Below are positions 23,666 to 36,955 of a DNA stretch of 64,000 bases, piece by piece (positions within the stretch are counted from its first letter, which is position 1; each line of letters starts with the position of its first letter). Origin of the DNA: Theropithecus gelada. Lineage: Eukaryota; Chordata; Mammalia; Primates; Cercopithecidae. Location of the stretch: positions 42,346,421 to 42,410,420 of the forward strand of contig NC_037682.1 in the NCBI RefSeq assembly GCF_003255815.1, written 5' to 3'. The notes beneath the pieces are model-generated. The model was not told where the DNA came from. It searched no databases and saw only the letters and a list, made by a program, of their open reading frames with translations. A program made the position numbers and the translations under genes.

Positions 23666-25319
23666 AACATTTAATGATGAATAGATGCTCTTGAATACCA
23701 GGCTCAAGGCAAAACATTGTACTTTATTATTGTAACTACTTTTCTTTTCCCACATGAGTCAGGTTAACAGTGAAAAAAGATCATCAAATAACAGTTACTG
23801 TAAAATGAATCTTCTATAATTATCTGCATTTCTAATTATAGACTCAGAGAGGAATGGTTCACTTTAATTCTAAGTTTTTCATAATGTTTACTGAATTGCT
23901 AGTAAGAACTAAATTAAATAATTTTTTAAGTCAGGAAAATGCATTTAATAATAAAAATGGCACACTTTCTTCTGTGGTTGTACTTTAAAAATTGTAACCT
24001 CAGCTACCATTCCATTTGAAATGCAATAATATTTTCTAATCTTAATTTATTAAATAGAACAAAATTTTCCACAGCTCCCATCCTTTGAGTAAACCACAGT
24101 TTATAATTTGATTAAGCTTTTTAATACTTCATTTCTAATTTCTTAATCTATAAATCATAAACTTAAATTCTTTAGTATTTTTAATTATGCTAGCAAAAAA
24201 GGGAATGATACCACATCATATTTTAATATGAATTATATTTTGAAAAATATATCAATAGTAAATATTATATTCTCCTAAGGAGCTTGTATGATTCCTGTTT
24301 CTCTTAAAAATAGCAGGCAATGTACAATTTTTCTTTTTTCCCTGGCTGTTAGAAAGTTCATATATACATCTGACACCCTAACCATACAGACTATCCCTTT
24401 CTGTTAATTCAGATTTTTCTTTAATTTTTAAAAATCCTTATTTTTTAAAAAAAGATAGAGAAAAGGGGATATTCCTCAAATAATACTGTGAAAGTATCTA
24501 TCCAGTTCTAAATTTAGAAGTGAAAACAGAAACTTCAAATAAGTGTTTACAATGTCTAGAAATGTTCGGCTCTTTTATTTTATGTAGCCCTAACATGCTC
24601 AACGAAACTCCTCTGCATATAACACAATATTACAGCTGAAAGGTGTTAGTCTCAAATTTTCATCCTTTGAGATGCTTACACTGACAGAGCATAGATAGCA
24701 AATATTGGATATCTTCTGCCTCTGAATGGACTTAGCTGGGTGTTAATGTTTATGAAATTGCTGAGTTTACCATCCATGAAATATAGTTTAAAGTGAGGAC
24801 TTCAAGAAGCTCTTGGCTTTTCGTGAATAGTCAATTTGAAGAAAACATAATGAACACAACTATGGAGTCCAATTTCTAACAAACCATTAAAAGGGTACCA
24901 GGCATTTGTATCTATTAAAGCAATTCTGTTACCTTCAGTCACAAAGCTCAAAGATCAGTGCAATAATTGCAACAAAGGAGAATCAATATCTCAGATATTA
25001 CTTCAAAACTAAAACGAGGCCAGAAATATATTAACAGTAATGATTTATTAATTATGTGAATAAGGAAACTCTTCAAAGTGAAGGTAACGTCTGATTTAGT
25101 TTTTAGATGAGGAGAATAAACCACTTAAAAGACAGGCGAGGACATTCCAGGAAGATTAGACACCATAAGAAAATGCATCATTTGGATCATTTAATTATAG
25201 AATAAGCAAAAGATGTTCTGAACACTTTTCAAAAGCTTTTTGTTCCCTGAAGTAATTTATATTTCATGCTTTTTCTTACTTTTTAAAAGACTAACAAAAT
25301 ATTTAAGGTTAATGCATCC
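23666..25319. other. Unique AT-rich sequence
   Basis: No gene is seen. A short stretch near 25085-25160 resembles antisense L2 but is weak. Confidence 0.5.
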
Positions 25320-25665
25320 ATTAAACAAGAACAGGATCATGTCCTTTGCAGGGACATGGATGGAGCAGGAGACCATTATCCTTAGCGAACTAACACAGAA
25401 ACAGAAAACTAAATACTGCATGTTCTCACTTGTAACTGGGAGCTAAATGACGATAACACATGGACACATAGAGGGGAACAGCACACACTGGGGCCTACTG
25501 GAGGTGAAGAGTGGGAGGAAAGAAAGGATCAGGAAAAATAACTAATGGGTACTAGGCTTAATACCTCGGTGATGAAATAATCTGCACAACAAACTCCCAT
25601 GACCACATATACCTATATAACACCTGCACATGTAGCCCTTCACTTGAAATAAAGTTTAAAAAATG
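25320..25665 (+). mobile_element. L1PB/L1PA 3' end
   Basis: 'caggatcatgtcctttgcag' through the 3' UTR ('actactgcatgttctcact'-like block) to 'acttgaaataaagttt'. It is 5'-truncated. Confidence 0.92.
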
Positions 25666-25709
25666 TTTTAAGTTAAAATTTCTAGTAGTGTGGTTCCACA
25701 CAAAGTAAG

Positions 25710-25840
25710 AGTACTTAAACTGGAGTTAGCAGCTGGGGGTTCTAATTCCAGCTCTGCCCCTAGTCACATGACCTTCGGCAAATCACTCATCACCCCTGCT
25801 CCTTTAATTTTCATCTACAAAATTTGAGGTAGTTAAATTT
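25710..25840 (+). mobile_element. MIR SINE relic
   Basis: 'ctaattccagctctgcccc' followed by 'acatgaccttcggcaaatca' is the MIR core in the right order. Confidence 0.85.
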
Positions 25841-27104
25841 CTAAAGTTTTTCCTAACAATTAACTAATAAAAATATTCTATGGTCATTTAAGTATTGGGT
25901 AAAGATATATTAACCTTTTACTCTACAGGTCAGATATAATTTGAGGATAAAAAAGTACTCTAGGTAGTTAAAGATAGAAAACTATCATAAATATTACCAG
26001 AAATAAGCACTATCTTATGTTGGAATTGTACTATCTGGGAGCATGTGAGCAAAAATGTGAGTGTAAAATTTGTTATATGAATGATTAAACCCACCTCCAA
26101 ACATCTGCTCTTTGGACAGATTAATCTCTCCCATCTTTGGATAGAACTAAAATGAGGACTCCATTTTTCTTGCTGGTCTCACTTATACAGCCCTAAAGAA
26201 GTAGCCCAAAAATAATAGTTTATGCCATATTTCTTTATCACAAGTGTAATTCAAGTCTTTGAGAGTCTTTAGATTCTGTTAAGCCCAATTCATATGGCCT
26301 TTGTCCCCAAAAGTGATTTCTCTATATTTTATGCCTATATCAGAAATGCAGACTTTATTTCCTACGATTTCACCTGAATGAAAGACTTTCATTTTCCATT
26401 CAGTGCAGTTTGTTGTACCGCATCTCTTTAATGTTATGTCCAGCTTCTTGCCATGTGAACATGAACTTCATTTTGCAAGCTCACATTTTAATTAAAATCT
26501 CAAGTTCTCATAGTTGAGATTTTTATACATTATGTTAAATCATGAGTATCATCCATAAAATGGAAATCCATCCCAGAAGTTAACGCCATCTATATAAGGG
26601 GAGTTGATGAAGCTAATGAAATTATTGGGAACCCATATATGATGTCTATATTTCTGCTTGTTGGCCCATATTTCAGGTTGCTTCATCATTATTCACTAAT
26701 GGATGAACACACTTGAACTATTTAATACTTGAAATAGTGTTTTCTGTCCTTAAAAAATACATATTCCTTGTTCACCTACTTTGCAAATCTCTCCTAAACA
26801 TCAGAGTATAATTTCAAATGAAAATAATTTAAAATTTTCAAGAAAACACTGTTTGGTAAATACTATTATTAACACAAAAGAGAATGTATGAACCACATTT
26901 ATTGAATAGCTCTCAAATCTGTCTCATTCTACTTTAAGGGGCTCTTATAGCATAAGAGAAAGATGATGGATTTGATGCTTTCATTCTAAGTTCATTTTTA
27001 ATCACAGTTTTTAGTTGGACTCTCTAAGTGTATAAATAAATAGTCGTAGTATGTGGTAAAGAGAGATGAATACTGAAGAGGAACAAAAGTGGTATTGTCA
27101 TCTT
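25841..27104. other. Unique sequence
   Basis: 26090-26520 is slightly less AT-rich than its surroundings and may be an unrecognised ancient repeat. No gene features are seen. Confidence 0.5.
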
Positions 27105-27120
27105 GAAAGATGACAGTGAT

Positions 27121-27580
27121 TCAATAGCAAAGACTTGGAATCAACCCAAATGTCCATCAGTGACAGACTAGATTAAGAAAATGTGGCACATATACACCAT
27201 GGAATACTATGCAGCCATAAAAAAGGATGAGTTTGTGTCCTTTGTAGGGACATGGATGCAGCTGGAAACCATCATTCTTAGCAAACTATCACAAGAACAG
27301 AAAACCAAACACCGCATGTTCTCACTCATAGGTGGGAACTGAACAATGAGATCACTTGGACTCGGGAAGGGGGACATCACACACCGGGGCCTATCATGGG
27401 GAGGGGGGAGGGGGGAGGGATTGCACTGGGAGTTATACCTGATGTAAATGACGAGTTGATGGGTGCTGACGAGTTGATGGCTGCAGCACACCAACATGGC
27501 ACAAGTATACATATGTAACAAACCTGCACGTTATGCACATGTACCCTAGAACTCAAAGTATAATAATAATAATAAAAAAA
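27121..27580 (+). mobile_element. Young L1PA 3' end with target-site duplication
   Basis: Starts in the ORF2 tail ('tggaatcaacccaaatgtcc') and ends 'aagtataataataataataa'. 'gaaagatgacagtgat' occurs exactly at 27105-27120 and 27581-27596. The 3' UTR G tract (27398-27419) is intact and could form a G-quadruplex. An 18-bp unit is doubled in tandem at 27450-27467 and 27468-27485. Confidence 0.98.
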
Positions 27581-27596
27581 GAAAGATGACAGTGAT

Positions 27597-27970
27597 CACC
27601 AAGACTTTATATTATAGATAACATACAGCCACACACAAAATCCATGTGAAATTTCAGTTATACAAAGAGTTTATGACTCAACTGCCAAAATCTTGAGGAC
27701 TACAGAGGACCTAGTAGAACATGCTGTGAGGAAGGTTGAGATAATTAAATATTTTTAAAAATAAAGTAAAAAAAAAAAAAATGGGCTATTTGAGTAGCAG
27801 CAATGCATATTTGAGGGAAGTTCTCACCAACACTTTAAATAATTTGTATATCAAAAAGTCCAATTTGATTTATATACCAAATACAATTTGATTTGTGTAT
27901 CCAAAAGTCCAATTTGATTAGTTTATCAAATAATTTCAAAATATTTGTCTTTATTTATTTATTTATTTAT
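27597..27970. other. Unique sequence with (TTTA)n at its end
   Basis: 'caatttgattt'-like short repeats occur at 27850-27925. A (TTTA)n tract at 27951-27970 is the tail of the following antisense Alu. Confidence 0.6.
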
Positions 27971-28255
27971 TGAAATGGACCCTCATTCCGTTGCCTAGGC
28001 TGGAGTGCAGTAGTGAGATCTCGACTCACTGCAACCTCTGCCTCCTGGGTTCAAGTCATTCTCCTGCCTTAGCCTCCCAAATGGCTGGGATTACAGGCAC
28101 CCACCACCACACCCAGCTTATTTGTGGATTTTTAGTAGAGATGGGGTTTCACCATGATGTCCAGGCTGGTTTCGAACTCCTGACCTCAAGGAACCCACCT
28201 GCCTTGGCCTCCCAAAGTACTAGGATTGCAGGCGTGATCCACCACGCCCAGCCCA
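27971..28255 (-). mobile_element. AluJ/S-type SINE, antisense
   Basis: 'tggagtgcagtagtgagatc' through 'ggattgcaggcgtgatccac' and 'cacgcccagcc'. Many CpG losses show an older copy. Confidence 0.95.
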
Positions 28256-30145
28256 TTTCTTAATTTTATGGTTCTATAATAGTTGCACATATTTATGAGA
28301 TACATGTGATATTTTGATACAAGCATACAATGTATAATGATCAAAACAGGGTAATTGGAATATCCGTCAACTTGAATATATATAATTTCTTTTTGTTGGG
28401 AACATTCCAAGTTTGCTCCACTAGTTATTTTGAAATATGCAATCATTTATTGTTAACTATAATCACCCTATTGTACTACAAAACCCTAGACCTTATAACT
28501 TCTATTTAATTGTATTTTTTGTATTCATTAACCAACACTTCTTTATCCCCCATTTTCCACTACCCCTCAAGTAACCATCATGCTACTCTCTAATTCTTTG
28601 AGATCATTTTTTTAGCTCCCACATACGAGTGAGAACACGTGATATTTGTCTTTCTGTGCCTGGCTTGTTTAGCTTGACATAATGTCCTCCAGTTCTATCC
28701 ATATTGTAACAAATGACAGTATTTCATACTTTTTATAGCTGAATAATATTTCATTGAATATATATGCCACATTTATTTTACCAATTCATCTGTTGATGGA
28801 CACTTAGGTTGATTAATATCTAGACACCAATGTAAGCTATTGTAAATAGTACTGCAATACACATGGGAGTACAAATATATCTACAATGTACTAATTTCCT
28901 TTTTCATGATTATATGCCCAGCAGTGGGATTGTTGGATCATATGGTAGCTCTATATTTAGTTTTTGTTGTTGTTGTTGGAAACTTCACACTGTTTTCCAT
29001 AGAGGCTATACTACTTTATGTTCCCACCAACAGTGCATGAGTGTTCTCCCTTCTCCAAATCCTCACTAGCGTCTGTTATTTTTTTTTTTTTGATAAGAGC
29101 CATTTAGCTGAATCGAGATGATATCTCATTGTGATTTTGATTTACATTTCTTGATGATTAGTGACGTTGAATATTTTTTCATATACTTGTTTGTCATTTG
29201 TGTGTCTTCATTTGAGGGATGTCTATTCAGACCTCTTGCCCATTTTTCAAATTAAATCATTTGGGATTTTAACTATGATTTGGTTGAGTCCCTTATATAT
29301 TCTGGTTATTAATCACTGATCAGTTGGATAGTTTGAAAATATTTTCTTTCATTATGTAGGTTGTCTCTTCATTATTTTCTTTTCTGTGCAGGAGCTTTTA
29401 AGTTTGATGTGTTTTCATTTATCCATTTTTGCTTTGGTTGCCTGTGCTATAAGGTCTTATTCAAGAAATATTTGCCCAAGCCAATGTCTTGAATCATTTC
29501 ACCTGTTTTCTTTTAATGGTCTCAAAATTTCAGGTTTTACATTTAAGCATTTAATTTAGTTTGATTTGATTATTGCATATGGTAAAAAAATATAGGGATC
29601 TATTTTCATTCTTCTGCATATAGATATCTAGTATTCCCAGCAGTATTTGTTGAAAAGGGTGTCTTTTCCCCAATGTATGTTCTTGGCACCTTGTTTGAAA
29701 TTAGTTGGCTGTAAAGGGATGAATTTATTTCTGGGTTCTTTATTCCGTTCCATTGATCTATGTGTCTGCTTTTATGCCAGTACCATGATGTTTTGGTTAC
29801 TATAACTTTGCAGTATAATTTGAAGTCACGTAATGTAATGCCTCCAGATTTGTTCTTTTTGCTCAGGATGGCTTTGGCTATTCAGGGTCTTTTGTGTTTC
29901 ATAGAAATTTTAGGACTGTTTTATTTTATATTTCTATAAAGAATGTCATTGATAGTTTGATAGTAATGTATTGAATCAGTATATCACTCTGGGTAGCATG
30001 GCTATTTCAACAATATTGATTCTTCCAATCTATGCACCTGGAATAGCTTTCCATTTTTTAAATCCTCTCCAATTTCTTTCATTAATTTTTATAGTTTTCA
30101 CTGTAGATTATTTTACTTCTTTGGTTAAGCTTATTTGTAGCCTTC
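28256..30145 (-). mobile_element. L1PB/L1MA LINE, antisense major part (3' UTR and ORF2)
   Basis: Runs from the L1 3' UTR ('gttgcacatatttatgagat') back through ORF2 to the region around 'ggttaagcttatttgtagcc'. The minus-strand frame is broken throughout. At about 30145 the orientation flips and the upstream part of ORF2 follows on the plus strand (next entry). Confidence 0.92.
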
Positions 30146-31015
30146 ATAGCCGAATTCTACCAAATCTTTAAAGAACTAATACAAATCTTACTCAAAATTT
30201 TCCAAAAAGTCAAAGAGGAGATAACTCTTCCACACTCATTTTTTGAGGCCAGCATTACCCTGACACAAAAACAAAGACACAACGTGTGAAATAAACACAG
30301 GCCAACATCTCTGATGAACATAGATGCAAAAAAGAACTCAACAAAATACTAGCAAACTTATTTCCACAACACATTAAAAATATTGTTTATCACGATCAAG
30401 TAGAATTCATCCCCCGGATGCTAATATGGTTCGACATACACAAATCAATTAATGTGATACCTTACATCAACAGAATGAGTAACAAATGTTATATGATCAT
30501 TTCAATAGATGGCAAAAAAGCATTTGATAAAATTCAACATCCCTTAATAATGATTTTTTAAAACTCTCAACAAACTGAGTATAGAAGAAACATTCCTCAA
30601 CACAATAAAGACTATATATGATGAACCCACAGCTAGTACCATACTGAACAGGGAAAAACTGACAGCCTTTCCTCTAAGGTCTGGGACAAGGCAAGAATAC
30701 CCACTTTTACCACTTTTATTCAACATAATATTGGAAGTCCTATCCAGAGCAACTAGGTAAGGAAATGAAATCAAAGGCATCCACATTGAAAAGAAAGAAG
30801 TCAAATTATCCTCATTTGCAGATGTTTGCAGATTATATTCAGAAAAAATTAAAGACTCGACCAAAAGTATTACAACTGATAAACAAATTCAGTAAAGTTG
30901 CAGGATACAAATTAATATACAAAAATCAGTAGCATTTCCATATGTCAATAGCAAACAACCCGAGAAAGAAACCAAGAAAGTAATCCCGTTTACAATAGCT
31001 ATAAAAGCCATAGAA
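30146..31015 (+). mobile_element. Inverted 5' part of the same L1 (ORF2 reverse-transcriptase region)
   Basis: Starts 'ccgaattctaccaaatctt' and continues through 'gcattaccctgacac', 'atttcaatagatggcaaaaa' and 'cagtagcatttccatatgtc', all ORF2 RT blocks in sense orientation. In L1 coordinates it ends where the antisense part begins. The two segments are therefore one insertion with a 5' inversion. The polymerase box region near 30810-30840 is damaged. Confidence 0.9.
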
Positions 31016-31555
31016 AAATACTATTTTACAGACTTGGACAAAATAAATCATTGAAGAAACAATAGTGAAACCAAGACTGAGTTTCTTCTGAATCAAATCA
31101 ATGCCCTTGTATTTGATAAATTATATTGATAAATAGGTTCTATAGATTATTTAATGGAGTCTGATATGTTGCACTTTGAGATTTGAATAGATTAAAAATG
31201 CCCTTCATTTAAGCTCAAGAGATATACCAGTTAAGTTTCACCTAAATAGCCATGAATGTCTTCACCATGTAATTCATTGTCCAAACAGAGACACTTCTGA
31301 GGGAGAAAAGTGGCATCAATAATGTGAGGATGACAGGCATAAAACAATAATGTTCTCAGTAGACTGGAGATTATGGTCATTCTGGCATGAATCATAATAA
31401 TATAAAGACTATCCTGTCCTTGAGCTTACCAGCACTGCTATGGAGCACAACTTCAAGTAACACCATGCCCATATTGCACTGTGCTCCAGACAGCACCAGT
31501 CACATAGAAATCATCATGAATGATGCCTCTGGAGTTGTTCAAAGTGGTGATCCTG
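31016..31555. other. Unique sequence
   Basis: No named repeat or gene recognised. Confidence 0.5.
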
Positions 31556-31765
31556 GTCCTTACTATAAGTTAGGCACTTCTCTAAAGGCTTAATTTCTAG
31601 TAACTAACTTACTATTCAGAAACTCTGAAATGCTTATTATTGCCATTTTACAGATGAAGAAACAGAGATAGACTGACTGTATAACCTGCCCACAGTTACA
31701 CCTCTGAAACTGGTGGAACAAGGATTTGAACTTAGACAGTCCTCCATTCTAATCCTTGTTTTAAT
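31556..31765 (+). mobile_element. MIR SINE
   Basis: 'ttgccattttacagatgaag', 'aacctgcccacagttac' and 'aacaaggatttgaacttag' are present in MIR order. It is one of the best preserved MIRs in the window. Confidence 0.92.
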
Positions 31766-33449
31766 TGCCACACTGTTTTCCACTATATTATGTCATTTGT
31801 TCTGTATACAATTTTTGTAATAATCAGGACAACACTCTGAGAGTATATAACTTTTAGGATGCATAATATTCCCAGAATGAATTCTATTCAACTAATTTCT
31901 GTTGCATTAATATGGAATATGCATGCAAAATATTTACCAATGACTTTGAAACATTTCACAAAGCATATGTTAAGTGACGGACTGTGTAAGTTAAACAGAG
32001 TTTTACCTCAGCAGTTTCATTTTGAATTAAAAGCAAAATGAAACCACATCTTTTTAGAATTGTATTCAAGTATTTAAAATGAAGAGGAGGACTCATGAAA
32101 AAATTCTTACATTTTCATTTCTGACAGATACTCGGCTGACAATGCTTTGAACTAGTATTTCTTTCCATATAATACAAATGTTCTCCCAATAAAATACTTC
32201 CCTAAAGGAGAAATTCTAGATAGTCTCAGTTTTAAAAATCAGATCAAATGTGAATTAAATGTACACATAGTATTTCTGAGCCGACGACATTTGTATACCA
32301 TGCTTAGTCTCAAATCCACACTTAATTATGCAAATCATCCCCAGACAAAGTGAGTGCATAATAGGAAGACAACTATACTTGGGTGTGTGTAAGGATGAGG
32401 GAAGGGTGTTCAAAAACAGCAAGAGGAGAAAGGAAGCCAATGAATGTGTGAAAGTTAAAATATTTCGCATGGGGATGGCTCTTTCATCTTTATTTAGCTG
32501 CTAGTTTTTCTACATTGTCAGTCTAAATGTGAAATTGGTGTTATAATTTCAATACTGAATATTAAAAACGTGTTTTATTATTTTTTACAAAAATAGACTT
32601 TAGAAAGTCATTATACTATTATTTAGACACAAAGCATAAAAGTAAATTAAAATATCTTTGAATAAAATGTTTTGTAATGAAGAGAACTTTGTGTGACAAC
32701 TCAAGTTATTTAAGTAAAGTTTCTGTCCATCTCTATAATTAATGTTTCAATTATTTCATTAAGACAGCAAGTGAATAGGGCTAAGTATATTTTCATCGAA
32801 TCTGAGTATGTTGATAATGGTCTGGTTTAAGATGTGGACTTAATGAAAGAGCAGAAAATCACTTAGGCTCTCGGGGAGAATTTCCACATGGCCTCCACAG
32901 AAGATGGTAGCAGAGCTAGTGGTACTTACAGCAGCCCCAGGGCTTTAGGAGCGTCTCAAAGAAATGGACTGTCATCATTCTGAGTGAACCTGAGGGAAGT
33001 ACAAAAAGAGAGGCCCATGAGATTACTGATTGGGAAATACATAAATCTTTATATCATGGATAGAGTAAGAAGCAGAGGTGCTAAATATGAGTCCCAAATG
33101 GATTGGCCCAAGCGTCCATCAACGCTTGGAACTAGCATAGTCATTTGAAAATAAACTACTTCTTACTTGGGCATCACTGTAAAATGATATCTGAGTTGAA
33201 CATCATAAAGATGGTTAAAACACTTCCCTGGGGATGCCAACGAAGCCACCTAGACTGCCCATAAAGCTCTGCTGGAGAGCAGAGCTGCTTTCCATGTACA
33301 CCAGGAGTAGGAAGATAATGCTCCACTGATATGTGAAGGATATGAAATCTAGAAGCCCCTGTTCTAGGTTATAGTAATATTTTCCTGATGTAATAATGTT
33401 ACGAAAAGTATAATGTCTATTAGAGAAGTTTTCAAATGACAATGTACAC

Positions 33450-33512
33450 ATACATAGGTATGTATGTGTGTGTATGCACATATACATGTGTAGAGTGTGT
33501 GTGTGTGTTTGT
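33450..33512. repeat. (TG)n microsatellite, interrupted
   Basis: gtatg, gtgt and tgtg units with interruptions. Confidence 0.85.
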
Positions 33513-34202
33513 ATCTGAAAATAGAATGCTCAGAAGCATGTTTCACTTAAACAGTCACTCAATTCAGTAACAGCTCTTTCTGACAAAATTGGAGTAATGT
33601 AACCACCATTAATATTTTTCAGTATTTTTAATGTGTTCTTTCGTTGTTTGCAAAGCTTTCTGTGGCTTTTTGTGAAACCATGGGTAGAACTGTAATAGGA
33701 AAAATTAAGTATTAGCATTCATGAGGTACTGTTCTTAGTGTTTATTAACCTATATGTTCTATGCACAAAAACTACATATTGCATGATTCATTTATATGTC
33801 ATGCCCATAACAGTCAAGCCTTTTAGCGATAAAGTAACTAAAATCACAAAATTTGTGATTCATTTTAAGTGTAAAAATTTGTATCCAGGTTGAGCAAACC
33901 TCTTTGTGAAATGAAGTTTACTAAGCTAAATGTGAAATAATGACATTTAGAATAACTCTAATCTCACTAAGGAATTTAGTTTTTTCTTTAGCTCTTTCTG
34001 TTTGACAATTCCATCTGAAGAAGAATAGGAAAAGCATATTTTTTAAAAGTTTTACATTTTTTCATCTCATAGGTCATGTATGAATAGTATGAATGTCACT
34101 TCCAATTAACACAATTAACTCAGTGTTAATAATATTAAATATATTTGTACATGCATGTTTCTATATACATCTATATTTATATATGCATGTTTTGTATATG
34201 TA

Positions 34203-34237
34203 GTTATATATAGCTATAATGACTATAGCTATATAAC
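34203..34237. repeat. AT-rich near-palindrome
   Basis: 'gttatatatagctata' is mirrored as its reverse complement, with one dinucleotide offset, across a 4-5 base centre. It lies in a TA-rich tract (34130-34270). Confidence 0.8.
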
Positions 34238-34469
34238 ACTATAGCAATAGAACATGTAGATACATACTAACTACTACCATCCTTGATGGTGTTTCTAAGA
34301 GACCTCTGCAGAAGGATAAGCGATAACCACAGGCTAATTAAGATGCAAAGACTAAAGGTTAGGCAAATGGTAAATTTAAATTTCCTTCTTAAACATGACT
34401 ATTCATACATATTTATAAAAATTGCTTTTTGAATGTATAATTATGTGTGTGTACACAGACATTTATTTA

Positions 34470-35057
34470 TCTTTTTAACAGCTTTATTGAGATATAATTC
34501 ACATACCATACAAGTCTCACATTTAAGCTTATAATTCAAAAGTATCTAGTATGTTCACATGGTTGTGAAATCATCACAATTAATTTTATAATATTTTTAT
34601 TATCTAACAAAAAGCCCTATATTCATGATCATGTCCCCATTACCAAATCCCTAATACCCTCTTCAGCCCTAAGAAACTGCTAATTTACTTTCTGTCTCTA
34701 TAAGAGTAGTCTATTATAAAAATTGCATGGAAATGAAACACACAATATGTATTTTTTGTGACTTGATTCTGTAACTTGCATAGTATTTTCAAGGTTCCTC
34801 AATATTGATACATGTATCAGTTCTTCATTCTGTTTTACTGTCAAATAATACTCCATTGAATGCATATACTACAATTTATGTATGCATTTATCAATGGATG
34901 AACATTTTGTTTGTTTCTGCTTTGGGACTATTATGAATAATGCTGCTATGGACATTGATGTACAATGTTTGTGTTGTGTCTTCATTTCTTTATATATCCT
35001 TCATAGGTATATACCCTAGGTGTGGAATTGTTCCGTCATATGGTAACTCTATGTTAA
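34470..35057 (-). mobile_element. L1M LINE 3' region, antisense
   Basis: 'aacagctttattgagatata', 'cctcttcagccctaagaaac', 'atgaacattttgtttgtttc' and 'ggtatataccctaggtgtgg' are antisense L1M blocks in order. Confidence 0.88.
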
Positions 35058-36059
35058 ATATTTATGACAGAAAGAGAGTAAGTGAATGTATGTGTATGTG
35101 TGTGTAAACAAGAGGAGATGTGTATATTTATATATATCCATCTATCTATCTATCTCCTGTTCAGATAGTTTTATTTTTTAATTTTCAATGGGACAGCAAT
35201 AAAAATAACTTTAAAAATAAATAATACCATAACACCAGTTTTCCAAATTGGAAGCTAAAACTTCAATTTCAATACTTAGCCTAAGCTAACATATACACTA
35301 TATCTTATCTCCTCTCTAATTTCTGGGAGATATATAAATGATTGGGAGATACATAAATATATATTATTTTATATTATCTCCTCTCTAATTTCCAAATTCA
35401 TATTTTTTAATATATCTTAATCTGTTTCATCTACATGCTAGATGCTAAACAATAATTTCATATAGAAAGCTGCTCTTCATCTATCTTGGTATCACCTGCA
35501 ATATTAATTTGCCAGCTTTAAAGAACATGAGTATCACCTACTTGGCATGTTAATCACACAATACACACACACGCACACACAAATAAAATCATAAAAACCA
35601 AAAAAGGTATTATTGGGTCACTCTATAGAAATTCTGATTCTGTAGGTCTGGAAAAGGGTCTGGGAATCTGTATTTGAATTATATTCCCCAAGTTACACTG
35701 ACATGGTCAGTTTGTGCACTTCTTTTACATTGTAAAGTGCTTTTTTTTTTTTTTTTTTTTTTTCCAGAGTAAGCTTGTAGAAACAGTCAAAAGCATTTCC
35801 AGTAGTCAATAGCGTTTATACTCATTTTAGATATGATTTTTTTCTCTTCATTCTTGGTTGAGTGAAAAGAAAACCAGGCTAGTTTATATCACACTTTATA
35901 TCACATCTTTGTAACTTTGGGAGTAACAAAGAAGTTTCGTACTTTTCTGTATAGCTTTTCTTTATTTCAGGAATCTTGAACTTTTGAAGAGCATAGTCAA
36001 CCTCTTTCCTCATCAACAAATGGTTTTAAACAATCCTTGTCTCTCCAGAAAGACTTGAT
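35058..36059. other. Mostly unique sequence with simple repeats and a hAT-like relic
   Basis: A TG/TATC-rich tract lies at 35090-35155, a TA-rich stretch at 35320-35410 and a T run at 35741-35763. 35490-35700 contains 'gaaattctgattctgtaggt' and 'gggaatctgtattt'. These resemble a MER5A-type hAT relic that is split by a (CA)n tract at 35562-35580. Confidence 0.5.
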
Positions 36060-36480
36060 TTACTCATTAACAGATGAATGGATAAAGATAATGTGGTACA
36101 TATACCCAATGGAGTAATATTCAGTCATAGAAAAGAATGAGATTCGGCCGGGCGCGGTGGCTCACGCCTGTAATCCCAGCACTTTGGGAGGCCGAGGCGG
36201 GCGGATCACAAGGTCAGGAGATCGAGACCACGGTGAAACCTCGTCTCTACTAAAAATACAAAAAAATTAGCCGGGCGCGGTTGTGGGCGCCTGTAGTCCC
36301 AGCTACTCGGGAGGCTGAGGCAGGAGAATGGCGGGAACCCGGGAGGCGGAGCTTGCAGTGAGCTGAGATCCGGCCACTGCACTCCAGCCTGGGCGACAGA
36401 GCGAGACTCCGTCTCACAAAAAAAAAAAAAAAAAAAAAAAAAAAGAATGAGATTCAGACATTTGCAACAACATGGATGGA
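36060..36480 (+). mobile_element. Small L1 3' ORF2 fragment split by an AluY
   Basis: 'gaatggataaagataatgtg' before the Alu and 'catttgcaacaacatggatg' after it join as consecutive L1 sequence. The L1 piece is therefore older than the Alu at 36146. Confidence 0.8.
36146..36440 (+). mobile_element. Full-length young AluY
   Basis: Starts 'ggccgggcgcggtggctcac' and ends in an A tail of about 25 bases. 'aaaagaatgagattc' flanks it exactly at 36131-36145 and 36441-36455. A small deletion is seen after 'gatcgagaccac'. The 'gagatccggccactg' variant fits the monkey AluY lineage. Confidence 0.98.
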
Positions 36481-36483
36481 ACT

Positions 36484-36762
36484 GTTTGTTTTTAAGACAG
36501 GGTCTCACTCCATTGCCCTGGCTGGAGTGTGGTAGGACGATCATGACTAACTGCAGCCTGGACCTCTTGGAGTGAAGTGGTCCTTCCACCTTAGTCTCCC
36601 AAGTAGCACTATAGAAACATGCTACCACACTCAGCTGACTTTTTTAGTAGAGACAGGGTCTCACTATGTTGCCCAGGCTGTCTTGAACTTCTAAGCTCAA
36701 GCAGTCCTTCTACCTCAGCCTCCCAGTGTTGGGATTACAGGCATGAGACACCATGCCTGGCC
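36484..36762 (-). mobile_element. AluJ-type SINE, antisense
   Basis: 'aagacagggtctcactcc' through 'gggattacaggcatgagac' and 'catgcctggcc', with a short A-rich linker and heavy divergence. It is an old Alu next to the young one. Confidence 0.93.
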
Positions 36763-36955
36763 AGCTACTGTATTTGGTACAATAATATACTGTCTACATT
36801 TGCAGTCTAGAAGCAATAGCCTATACCATACTGCATAAGTGTATAGTAGGCTATACTATCTAGGTTTGTGTAAGTGCATTCTATGATGTTTGCAGAATTA
36901 AAAATTGCCTAAGGACTCATTTCTTAGATGGTATCCACATCATTAAGCAACGCAT
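36763..36955. repeat. Interspersed repeat remnant, family not assigned
   Basis: 'gtaggctatactatctaggt' followed by 'ttaagcaacgcatggctaa' is a pattern I have seen in many primate loci. I cannot name the family with confidence. Confidence 0.4.

Larger units (their letters stand above)
31766..34469. other. Unique sequence with small simple repeats
   Basis: No gene is seen. 32830-33370 is less AT-rich than its flanks and unassigned. A (TG)n tract and an AT-rich palindrome in this interval are listed separately. Confidence 0.5.

Noticed and set aside
33108..33129. Stem-loop ccaagcg / cgcttgg with an 8-base loop
   Set aside because: A single 7-bp stem is expected by chance in 64 kb. There is no T run or other context.
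36206..36628. 140-codon open frame on the minus strand
   Set aside because: It is Alu-derived on both sides of the A tail. No gene is present.
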